From: Phycisphaerales bacterium
GTDB taxonomy: Bacteria; Planctomycetota; Phycisphaerae; Phycisphaerales; UBA1924
Assembly (NCBI GenBank): GCA_019747615.1
Contig: JAIEQQ010000121.1
Span: 1 to 5,974 of the forward strand
DNA length: 5,974 bases
Direction: 5' to 3'
Shown here: positions 1-5,384 of the stretch, piece after piece
Position numbering within the stretch: position 1 is the stretch's first letter
Layout: each line of letters starts with the position of its first letter
Made by a program: the position numbers and the translations under genes
Notes under the pieces: model-generated
The model's input: the letters and a program-made list of their open reading frames with translations, nothing else
What the model was told of the DNA's origin: nothing
Databases searched by the model: none

Positions 1-388
1 CGGTGCCGGCGAGGTAGTCAATGGTCTGGATGATCGAGTTGGCCTCGACCTGCAGTGACTCGCGTTCGGCGGTGCTAAGGGTGGAGCGATCGCCGCCGCG
101 GACGACGAGACCGTTGAGCGAGGTGAGCAGGTCGCTGATCACCGAGAGACCGCCCTCGGTCGCGCCGTATTGGTATTGGCGGCGCGTGACGCTCTCGATC
201 TGCTTGGTCAGCTCGACCTCTTTGTTGATGAGGTTCTCGCTGGCGATCAGGCCGGCGGGGTCGTCGGCGCCGCGGTTGATGCGCTTACCGGTGGCCAGGC
301 GCTCGATGATCTGGCCGAGGCTGCGCTGGGACTGGCCGAGCTGGGTTGTCGCGCGTGCGCCGCCGAGATTGAAGCCGGTGCCCACCAT
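1..388 (-). CDS. fliC: Flagellin, N-terminal part (runs off the left edge)
   Basis: Flagellin is the filament subunit, secreted through the flagellar type III apparatus. Reading the minus strand from the ATG at 388 gives 129 residues with no stop before the edge. The diagnostic part is IERLATGKRINRGADDPAGL (about residues 28-47), which matches the conserved N-terminal D0/D1 signature of flagellins (ERLSSGLRIN..DDAAG). It is followed by a long heptad-like helix and then EGGLSVISDLLTSLNGL (about residues 80-96), equivalent to TEGAL.EI...L..V in other flagellins. The ERL motif lies at residue 29, against about 31 in E. coli FliC, so ATG 388 gives a normal N-terminus. An in-frame GTG at 427 would add 13 residues. 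Neither start has a clear Shine-Dalgarno. The gene lies downstream of, and on the same strand as, the fucose synthase, 63 bp past its stop. The family call is solid. Whether it is the main filament protein or a minor paralogue cannot be seen. Confidence 0.9.
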   Translation of the reverse strand, partial: MVGTGFNLGGARATTQLGQSQRSLGQIIERLATGKRINRGADDPAGLIASENLINKEVELTKQIESVTRRQYQYGATEGGLSVISDLLTSLNGLVVRGGDRSTLSTAERESLQVEANSIIQTIDYLAGT

Positions 389-405
389 TTGAGTATGGAA
401 GACAT

Positions 406-417
406 CGGCGATCGCCG
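406..417. repeat. Perfect 12-bp palindrome upstream of flagellin
   Basis: CGGCGATCGCCG is a perfect palindrome centred between the fucose synthase stop and the flagellin ATG, ending 18 bp upstream of that ATG. It contains the octamer GCGATCGC, which recurs in the window. It could be an operator or simply a chance GC-rich palindrome. If the upstream GTG is the true start, it lies inside the coding sequence. No function is shown by the sequence. Confidence 0.3.
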
Positions 418-451
418 CGCGTGTCACAAGGTCCGATAGTTTCCGGCGCGA

Positions 452-1420
452 TCACTTGCTCGGGTTCTTGCGATACCACTCGATCGTCTGGCGCAGGCCC
501 TCTTCGAAGCCGACCTTGGACTTCCAGCCCAGGAGCTTGTCGGCGAGGTCCACGTTCAGGCAGCGGCGGGGCTGGCCGTCGGGCTTGGTGTGGTCCCAGG
601 TGATGCCGCCTTGGAAGCCGGTGAGGCGGACGATGAGTTCGACGAGGTCCTTGATCTTGATCTCAAAGCCGGCGCCGAGGTTGATCGGCGTGGGGTCGTC
701 GATGATTTGGGCGGCGCGGAGGATGCCCGCCGCGGCGTCTTCGGAGTAGAGGAACTCGCGCGATGCGGAGCCGGTGCCCCAGCAGACGATCTCTTTGTCG
801 CCCCGGTCTTTGGCTTCAACGCACTTGCGGATGAGCGCGGGGATGACGTGCGAGGATTCGAGGTCAAAGTTGTCTTGTGGGCCGTAGAGGTTGACGGGCA
901 GGAGATAGGAGGACTTCAGGCCGTACTGGAGCTTGTACGCGTCGAGCATCTGCCACGCGGCCTTTTTCGCGACGCCGTAGGGCGCGTTGGTCTCTTCGGG
1001 GTAGCCGTTCCAGAGCTCGGACTCGGTGAAGGGGACGGGCGTGAACTTCGGGTAGGCGCAGATGGTGCCGACCTGGATGAACTTGCCGTCGCGTTCGACG
1101 AGGCCGTCGGCGCGAGCGAGTTCGATGAGGTGGAGCGCCATGGCCATGTTGGCGAAGAAGTAACGCCCGGGGTTTTTGCGGTTGGCGCCGATGCCGCCGA
1201 CCTCGGCGGCGAGGTGGAAGACGAGGTCGACTTTCTTGCCGGGGAAGGCGTCGCGATAGAGGCGTGCGACGTCGGCCTCGCGCGTGAGGTCAAAGTCCTT
1301 GCGGCGCGGGATGAAGATGTTGGCGTCCGAGACGCCGGCGTTCTTGAGCTGGCGAACGAGGGCCTTGCCGAGGAATCCGGCGCCGCCGGTGACGATGATG
1401 CGCTTGGAGTCGAGTTGCAT
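452..1420 (-). CDS. fcl: GDP-L-fucose synthase (GDP-4-keto-6-deoxymannose epimerase/reductase)
   Basis: This NADPH-dependent extended SDR enzyme converts GDP-4-keto-6-deoxy-D-mannose to GDP-L-fucose in the cytosol, supplying fucose for surface glycans. The 322 residues match the family length. Visible features are the Rossmann motif TGGAGFLG (11-18), [12 protein letters not shown] (69-80), GTICAYPK (118-125, with the catalytic-loop Cys at 121), the YxxxK pair Y148/K152, NLYGPQDNF (177-185), [10 protein letters not shown] with the catalytic His at 191, and KPDGQPRR (279-286). The position equivalent to E. coli Ser107 appears to be Thr119. The start is well fixed: an in-frame TAA at 1430-1432 lies 9 bp before the ATG, although no Shine-Dalgarno is visible. 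The partner GDP-mannose 4,6-dehydratase is not in the window. It follows the FkbM gene on the same strand after 138 bp, so co-transcription is possible but not shown. A related GDP-sugar epimerase/reductase with another product is the main alternative. Confidence 0.88.
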   Translation of the reverse strand: MQLDSKRIIVTGGAGFLGKALVRQLKNAGVSDANIFIPRRKDFDLTREADVARLYRDAFPGKKVDLVFHLAAEVGGIGANRKNPGRYFFANMAMALHLIELARADGLVERDGKFIQVGTICAYPKFTPVPFTESELWNGYPEETNAPYGVAKKAAWQMLDAYKLQYGLKSSYLLPVNLYGPQDNFDLESSHVIPALIRKCVEAKDRGDKEIVCWGTGSASREFLYSEDAAAGILRAAQIIDDPTPINLGAGFEIKIKDLVELIVRLTGFQGGITWDHTKPDGQPRRCLNVDLADKLLGWKSKVGFEEGLRQTIEWYRKNPSK

Positions 1421-1476
1421 GGGCCAAGTTTAGGGCCAGCGAACGACAAAGTCCGCGTATCTGGTGCGCGAGCGGT

Positions 1477-1500
1477 GGCACGGGCGCGGGCACGGGCTGT
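1477..1500. repeat. Short GC-rich tandem repeat, 12-bp period
   Basis: In the 138-bp gap between the methyltransferase and the fucose synthase, GGCACGGGCGCG is followed directly by GGCACGGGCTGT, giving two 12-bp units that match at 9 positions. The decamer GAGCGGTGGC also occurs twice in this gap (1470-1479 and 1521-1530). I see no convincing promoter or rho-independent terminator in the gap. The repeats are probably low-complexity drift, and any regulatory role is speculation. Confidence 0.4.
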
Positions 1501-1558
1501 GACACAATGGGTCCTGGCGGGAGCGGTGGCGGGGTGCGATCGCTGTGGTCCCGGGGAC

Positions 1559-2359
1559 TTAGCGCTGGAAGAGCCAGTTGTGCTTGACCCGACGCGTCAT
1601 CGTAAAGCCCTCGCGCTCGATGGCCTCGATGATGCGCTGCTGATCGCGCTCGCCGTCCTTGTACATCCACGGGTGCAGCTCGACGATGACGGTCTTGATA
1701 AACGCCGGGAACTTGCCCGGGTACTTCATCAGGATCTCCTCGCTCCCCTCGATGTCCATGATCAGCATCTCAGGCTGGATGCCCTGCTCGGCACATATCG
1801 TTGAGAGGTCGTAACTGCGGGGCTCTGCGGGGTTGGCCGTCCGGGGGGCCGCGGTCGCGACGGCACCGCCGGCGCTCGCCTGCTGGTCGAACGAGAACTC
1901 GACGCGGCCGCCGAGCGAGACTTCGCCGCCGGTGAATCCCCTGATGTTCAGCTCAGCGGGGAGGTTCCAGACCGGGAACGCGTACCCGGTGAGAACCTTG
2001 ATGGGCCGGCCGTTCTCGAGCCAGGTCTTGGAAAAGCTCGTGAGCTTCGGCGACGCCTCGACCGACACCACCCGGCCCGTCGGGCCGACGCACTGGGCGA
2101 CGACTGCGGCGATGATGCCGATCGACCCGCCCAGCTCCAAAACCTGCATCCCCGGACGCGCCAGCTCGACGATGAGTGTGCGCTCGGCGATCTCGTACGT
2201 GTTGTCGCGGAGAATCGAGCGAACGCCGAAGCTGTACGGCGTGTTCCGGAGCTGGATCTTGACCCCGTTCAGGACCACGAACTCCGGCCAGTATGACTCG
2301 GGAACGAACGTCCGCAGCGCCCAGCGACGGAAGTTATAGAACGATGTCGGCAGCGGCAT
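1559..2359 (-). CDS. FkbM-family SAM-dependent methyltransferase
   Basis: This is probably an O-methyltransferase acting on a sugar hydroxyl of a surface glycan or glycoprotein. The substrate cannot be read from sequence. From the chosen ATG the protein has 266 residues. The SAM-binding motif I is VLELGGSIG (73-81), followed by VVSVEASP (97-104). The FkbM hallmark MDIEGSEE lies at 201-208 and VIVELHPW at 224-231. An Ala/Gly/Pro-rich stretch (about 161-181) looks like a flexible insert before the hallmark motif. A strong GAGGAG lies 7 bp before ATG 2359, so I prefer this start over an in-frame ATG at 2428 that would add 23 residues (MPSVAILYLG...) with no good Shine-Dalgarno. It is transcribed divergently from the reductase-flippase pair and in the same direction as the fucose synthase. 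FkbM proteins are common in O-antigen, capsule and flagellin-modification loci, which suits these neighbours. Confidence 0.88.
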   Translation of the reverse strand: MPLPTSFYNFRRWALRTFVPESYWPEFVVLNGVKIQLRNTPYSFGVRSILRDNTYEIAERTLIVELARPGMQVLELGGSIGIIAAVVAQCVGPTGRVVSVEASPKLTSFSKTWLENGRPIKVLTGYAFPVWNLPAELNIRGFTGGEVSLGGRVEFSFDQQASAGGAVATAAPRTANPAEPRSYDLSTICAEQGIQPEMLIMDIEGSEEILMKYPGKFPAFIKTVIVELHPWMYKDGERDQQRIIEAIEREGFTMTRRVKHNWLFQR

Positions 2360-2596
2360 GACCGGACTCCTCAATTCGCGGGGGCATGGCGCGTGTGCGC
2401 CGAGGTACAGGATAGCGACGCTTGGCATTGTGGGGGCGCACGGGTGTGAAGAATGGGTTGAAATGCCCGATGAGACCCGATGTGAGGTGTGTATTGGTGC
2501 CCGAGCACGGTGTATGCTGTCGCCCGAAGTTCAAGACTCTGACAATGAACGTTGAGTGATCCTTGATCGACGACTGCGGGCCCTTTCTGAACCACC
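2360..2596. promoter_or_regulatory. Divergent intergenic region, presumed promoters for both directions
   Basis: This 237-bp region separates the start codons of the methyltransferase (minus) and the aldo/keto reductase (plus), so it should carry both promoters. I could not find well-spaced -35/-10 pairs on either strand. The nearest plus-strand -10-like hexamer is TATGCT near 2514, without a -35 at the right distance. Two small structures stand out. One is a direct repeat CCCGATG at 2466-2472 and 2476-2482, exactly one helical turn (10 bp) apart. The other is an inverted repeat GGCGC-GTGT-GCGCC at 2388-2401, which would sit in the methyltransferase leader. Short open frames here on both strands look spurious. 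Confidence 0.45.
2367..2372 (-). promoter_or_regulatory. Strong Shine-Dalgarno for the methyltransferase
   Basis: On the minus strand GAGGAG is followed by a 7-base spacer and the ATG at 2359. This is the only strong ribosome binding site seen at a start codon in this window, and it decides between the two candidate starts of the methyltransferase gene. Confidence 0.8.
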
Positions 2597-3613
2597 ATGC
2601 GACGCCTGACCATTCGAAACACGGACGTTGAGACCTCGGCGCTGGGATTTGGATGCGTCGGCCTGACGTCCCATGGCTCGGTGGACAAAGCGATCGAGAC
2701 GCTCAGTGCGGCACTGGATTCGGGGATCACGCACTTTGATGTTGCCCGTTTGTACGGCTTCGGGCAGGCCGAGGGCATCCTTGGCAAGTTCATTCAGGGC
2801 AAGCGCGATCGGGTGACGATCGCCACGAAGTTCGGCTTGAATCCGCCGTCGATTCCGGGCGGCGGCGGTGGTGGCGGTGGCGTGCGCAAGCTCATCAGCT
2901 TCGCGCGATGGATGGCCCAGAAGAGCTCGATCGTTCGGAAGCTTGCGCGCCGGGCGACTGCGTCGAGCGTTCAGCGCGGCATGTTTGATCCTGCCGACGC
3001 GGCGCGGAGCTTTGAGACCTCGCTGCGAGAACTGAACACCGACCACGTCGATCTGCTGCTCCTGCACGAGTGCGAGCTTTCAGACGCCAATCGCGAAGAC
3101 CTGATCGCCCTCTTGAACGAAGAGGTTCGGCGCGGGCGGGTGCGGGCCTTTGGCACCGCGACCGCCTTCGCGAAGCTCAAGGGCGATGCGGCGCTGTGGC
3201 CCGGCGCGTATCGCGTCATGCAGTTTGATAGCAACACGCTGGAGCCGAACATTGGCCGTCTGGCGAACGTTGAGAGCCGCGGCGTGATCAACTTCAGCGT
3301 TGTGAAGGACGCCAAAGCGGTCGCGGAGCGGGCCAAGGGGGATCCGGCGCGGACGCGGGCGGCGGCAGAGCGGCTGGGCGTGGATTTGACTGACGCCTCG
3401 GAGATCGCCGGGCTGATGCTGCGCGATGCGCTGGCGGCGAATCGGGCCGGGCCGGTGCTGTTCGCGTCGTCGAATCCGGGGCGGATTCGGCAGAACGTCT
3501 TGAAAGCCGCGGCCCCGATGACCGATGAAGACCGTTCGATCTTCGGTGATTTTGTTCGGCGCATCGGCGCGTCGGATCGAACCACCGCGCCGGGTGCTGG
3601 CGTAGGGCCATGA
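2597..3613 (+). CDS. Aldo/keto reductase
   Basis: This is a TIM-barrel NAD(P)H-dependent oxidoreductase of the aldo/keto reductase superfamily, 338 residues. The full catalytic tetrad can be placed: Asp48 and Tyr53 in HFDVARLYGFG, Lys78 in IATKFG, and His157 in LLLLHE. The early strand LGFGCVGL (16-23) and the late cofactor-phosphate segment FASSNPGRIRQN (289-300) also fit. Eight consecutive glycines (88-95) precede a segment rich in Arg/Lys and hydrophobic residues (about 96-128), inserted after the Lys78 strand. An in-frame TGA at 2588-2590, two codons before the ATG, fixes the start, although no Shine-Dalgarno is visible. The stop overlaps the flippase start as ATGA, so the two genes are almost certainly one transcript and probably translationally coupled. 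The substrate is unknown. By context it may act on a sugar or glycan precursor. The C-terminus (about 326-338) is Ala/Gly/Pro-rich. Confidence 0.88.
   Translation: MRRLTIRNTDVETSALGFGCVGLTSHGSVDKAIETLSAALDSGITHFDVARLYGFGQAEGILGKFIQGKRDRVTIATKFGLNPPSIPGGGGGGGGVRKLISFARWMAQKSSIVRKLARRATASSVQRGMFDPADAARSFETSLRELNTDHVDLLLLHECELSDANREDLIALLNEEVRRGRVRAFGTATAFAKLKGDAALWPGAYRVMQFDSNTLEPNIGRLANVESRGVINFSVVKDAKAVAERAKGDPARTRAAAERLGVDLTDASEIAGLMLRDALAANRAGPVLFASSNPGRIRQNVLKAAAPMTDEDRSIFGDFVRRIGASDRTTAPGAGVGP
2858..2881 (+). repeat. GGN-repeat encoding octa-glycine
   Basis: Eight successive glycine codons (GGC or GGT) form a 24-bp trinucleotide tract inside the reductase gene, residues 88-95. It marks a flexible hinge just ahead of the cationic insert and is a plausible site of length variation between strains. 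The codons are mixed GGC/GGT, so it is an imperfect microsatellite. Confidence 0.8.
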
Positions 3614-5370
3614 GCTTGAATCCCACGCCTCCAGAACCCGCCGACGCCCGCAAGCCCTTGGCGGGTGAAGGCGCACCAGACAGCCCGCCTCTGTCGATCT
3701 CGCCGGACCCTGAGGGTCCGGTGGATCCGTTGCAGATTCCAATTGAGACTGTGCAGGTCGGGCCGAGTGAGGGGGCGGCTCAGCCGGCATCAGGCGGCAC
3801 CGAGGCGCTCGGCCGGTCGGCGATGCGCGGCTTTGCGCTCATGCTGATGAACATCGGCGTCGGGCGCCTGCTGCAGCTTGGCGCCGTGGTGGTGATGGGT
3901 GGTTTGCTGGAGAAGGGGGATTTCGGTCTGGTTTCGATCGCGCTGTCGATCGCGATGTTCATCCAGACCTTCCGCGATGGTGGTGTTCACGATTATCTCA
4001 TCGCGAACCAGAAGGACTTCGACAAGATCGCGGGGCCGTGTTATTGGCTGGTGTTCTGGATCAACCTGTTCCTGGCGGCGGCGATCGGCATCACCGGTGA
4101 GATCGCGGCGAGGTACTTGTTCGCTCAGGGCAAGATCGAGAGCGTGACGGACCTGACGACGCTGATGTGGATTCTCGCGATCGCGGTGCCGCTGAACTCA
4201 CCGACGACGACGCGTCTGGCGAAGCTGAAGATCGATCTGCGATTCACGGCGCTGTCGATCCAATCGATGATGACGAGCGTGATCCGCTACGGCGGGCAGA
4301 TCGCCTTTGCGCTGGCGGGCTGGGGGCCGGTGGGGTACATCATGCCGGTGATCCTGCTGCCGATCGCCGACAACATCTTCCTGTTCCTCACGACGACCGA
4401 GAAAGCCTGGAAGCGCAAGGCCAACCGCGAGATGTGGCTGAAGATCATCAAGAGCAGCAAGTGGATCGTGCTAGCGTCGCTAGCGGCGGGTATTGCCAAC
4501 CACGGGTTCGCGGTGTGCGCTTCGCCGTTCCTCTCCGCCGAGACGGCGCTGGAAGTCACCGGCTCGCTCTTCTTTGCGATCTCGATCCTGCTGGCGCTGG
4601 AGGGCGTGCTCGCCCAGAGCCTGATCCCGGTGATGCTGCCGGTGCTGTCGCGGATGCGCGACGAGCCGGTGCGCCAGGCGAACGCGGCCTTGCGCGTCCT
4701 CATCCTGATCATGCTGCTGGCGGTGCCGACGACGTTCGCGGTGGCGCTGGTCTTCCCGGCGATCTCGCGGCTGATCTGGGCCTCAAAGTGGGACGAGGCG
4801 GCCATCGCGATCATGATCCTGGTGCCGGCGTTCGTGCTGCGGAACGCGGTGGCGACGGTCACGATCCCGCTGGCGCAATCGCGCGGTTGGTTCGCGTCGT
4901 CGTTCGCGGTCTGGGGTCAGATCGCGATCGCGGCGGCGGGCGGCGCGGTCATCGGCGCGATCATCGCCGACTCGGTGATCGTGATCGCGGCGGCGATCTC
5001 GACGCTCGTCTCGATCACGGCGCTGCACCTGATCATCAAGACGCTGAAGCAGGCGGAGATCTCGCGACGCCGGACGCTGGACGCGGTGATGCGCCCGATG
5101 CTCATCTGCGCCGTTGTCGGCGCGCTGGTGCTGGTGTTGGATCGATACGCCTTTACGCCGCTGGCCAAGTCGCTGATCACCGCCACGGTCACGATCAAGG
5201 ATGAGCCGCGGATGATGTTCGAGGCGCTGCGGGCGGTGCTGGTCGGCGGCACGTTCGCGGTGCTTGCTGCGGCGGGGCTGCGGCTGCTCGCGGCGGGGCC
5301 GGTGCGCGATGCGGTGAGCGTGATGCCGGTTCGTCTGGCTGGCCCGGCGCGGAAGATCCTTCGGATCTGA
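3610..5370 (+). CDS. Wzx/MOP-type polysaccharide flippase with long cytosolic N-terminal tail
   Basis: This is a multi-pass inner-membrane protein of the MOP exporter superfamily, resembling WzxC-like oligosaccharide flippases that move lipid-linked glycan units across the membrane. Its 586 residues hold about 12-14 hydrophobic segments from residue 74 to 562, for example near 74-100, 105-121, 144-162, 184-197, 240-260, 285-303, 317-345, 361-388, 398-420, 431-452, 455-476, 497-511 and 541-562. The segment LLEKGDFGLVSIALSI (99-114) matches the WzxC-type pattern L.p.DFGL. The first 71 residues are rich in Pro, Glu, Asp and Gly with no membrane segment, unusual beside family members of about 480-500 residues. 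Translation could instead begin at Met72. ATG 3610 is preferred because it overlaps the reductase stop as ATGA, and only a weak TAGGG precedes it. The partner reductase suggests a shared pathway. A cargo of fucose-containing glycan is inference. The MATE and MurJ branches of the superfamily are less likely alternatives. Confidence 0.85.
   Translation: MSLNPTPPEPADARKPLAGEGAPDSPPLSISPDPEGPVDPLQIPIETVQVGPSEGAAQPASGGTEALGRSAMRGFALMLMNIGVGRLLQLGAVVVMGGLLEKGDFGLVSIALSIAMFIQTFRDGGVHDYLIANQKDFDKIAGPCYWLVFWINLFLAAAIGITGEIAARYLFAQGKIESVTDLTTLMWILAIAVPLNSPTTTRLAKLKIDLRFTALSIQSMMTSVIRYGGQIAFALAGWGPVGYIMPVILLPIADNIFLFLTTTEKAWKRKANREMWLKIIKSSKWIVLASLAAGIANHGFAVCASPFLSAETALEVTGSLFFAISILLALEGVLAQSLIPVMLPVLSRMRDEPVRQANAALRVLILIMLLAVPTTFAVALVFPAISRLIWASKWDEAAIAIMILVPAFVLRNAVATVTIPLAQSRGWFASSFAVWGQIAIAAAGGAVIGAIIADSVIVIAAAISTLVSITALHLIIKTLKQAEISRRRTLDAVMRPMLICAVVGALVLVLDRYAFTPLAKSLITATVTIKDEPRMMFEALRAVLVGGTFAVLAAAGLRLLAAGPVRDAVSVMPVRLAGPARKILRI
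3703..3721 (+). repeat. Perfect 8-bp inverted repeat with 3-nt loop in the flippase 5' coding region
   Basis: CCGGACCC-TGA-GGGTCCGG can form a very GC-rich hairpin in the mRNA, 93 bases after the flippase ATG, within the codons for the proline-rich tail. A G-U pair could extend it by one. No T-tract follows, so it is not a classical terminator. It could slow ribosomes or tune expression of the downstream membrane part, or be a chance product of Pro/Gly codons. Confidence 0.5.
5354..5368. terminator. Small hairpin at the flippase stop codon, weak terminator candidate
   Basis: AGATCC-TTC-GGATCT is a perfect 6-bp inverted repeat with a 3-base loop covering the last flippase codons and the first base of its TGA stop. 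It lies next to the 14-bp gap before the convergent exonuclease-like gene, where a bidirectional terminator would be expected. The stem is short and only TTT within AGTTTG follows, so termination is uncertain. Confidence 0.25.
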
Positions 5371-5384
5371 AGTTTGCCAGCGGC

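Noticed and set aside
389..440. A sigma-28-type flagellar promoter before flagellin (GCCGATGT resembles the -10 GCCGATAA)
   Set aside because: No TAAA-type -35 at the right distance, and the -10-like octamer would leave only a few bases of leader before the ATG.
1546..1560. GTCCC/GGGAC inverted repeat just after the methyltransferase stop as a terminator
   Set aside because: The loop would be a single base, or the stem only four pairs, and no T-tract follows.
590..1804. A 404-residue open frame on the plus strand opposite the fucose synthase and methyltransferase
   Set aside because: It is antisense to two well-recognised genes, has repetitive Asp/Glu/Val/Gly composition typical of a high-GC shadow frame, and shows no family motif.
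2334..2534. A possible 66-residue small protein on the minus strand in the divergent region
   Set aside because: It overlaps the 5' end of the methyltransferase in another frame, and composition and context give no support.
2358..2555. A possible 65-residue small protein on the plus strand in the divergent region
   Set aside because: Its start overlaps the methyltransferase start, it has no Shine-Dalgarno, and its sequence shows no domain, signal peptide or membrane segment.
4167..5204. A 345-residue open frame in another plus frame within the flippase gene
   Set aside because: Asp/Gly/Arg/Ala-rich shadow of the membrane protein coding sequence. The flippase frame has clear helices and family motifs.
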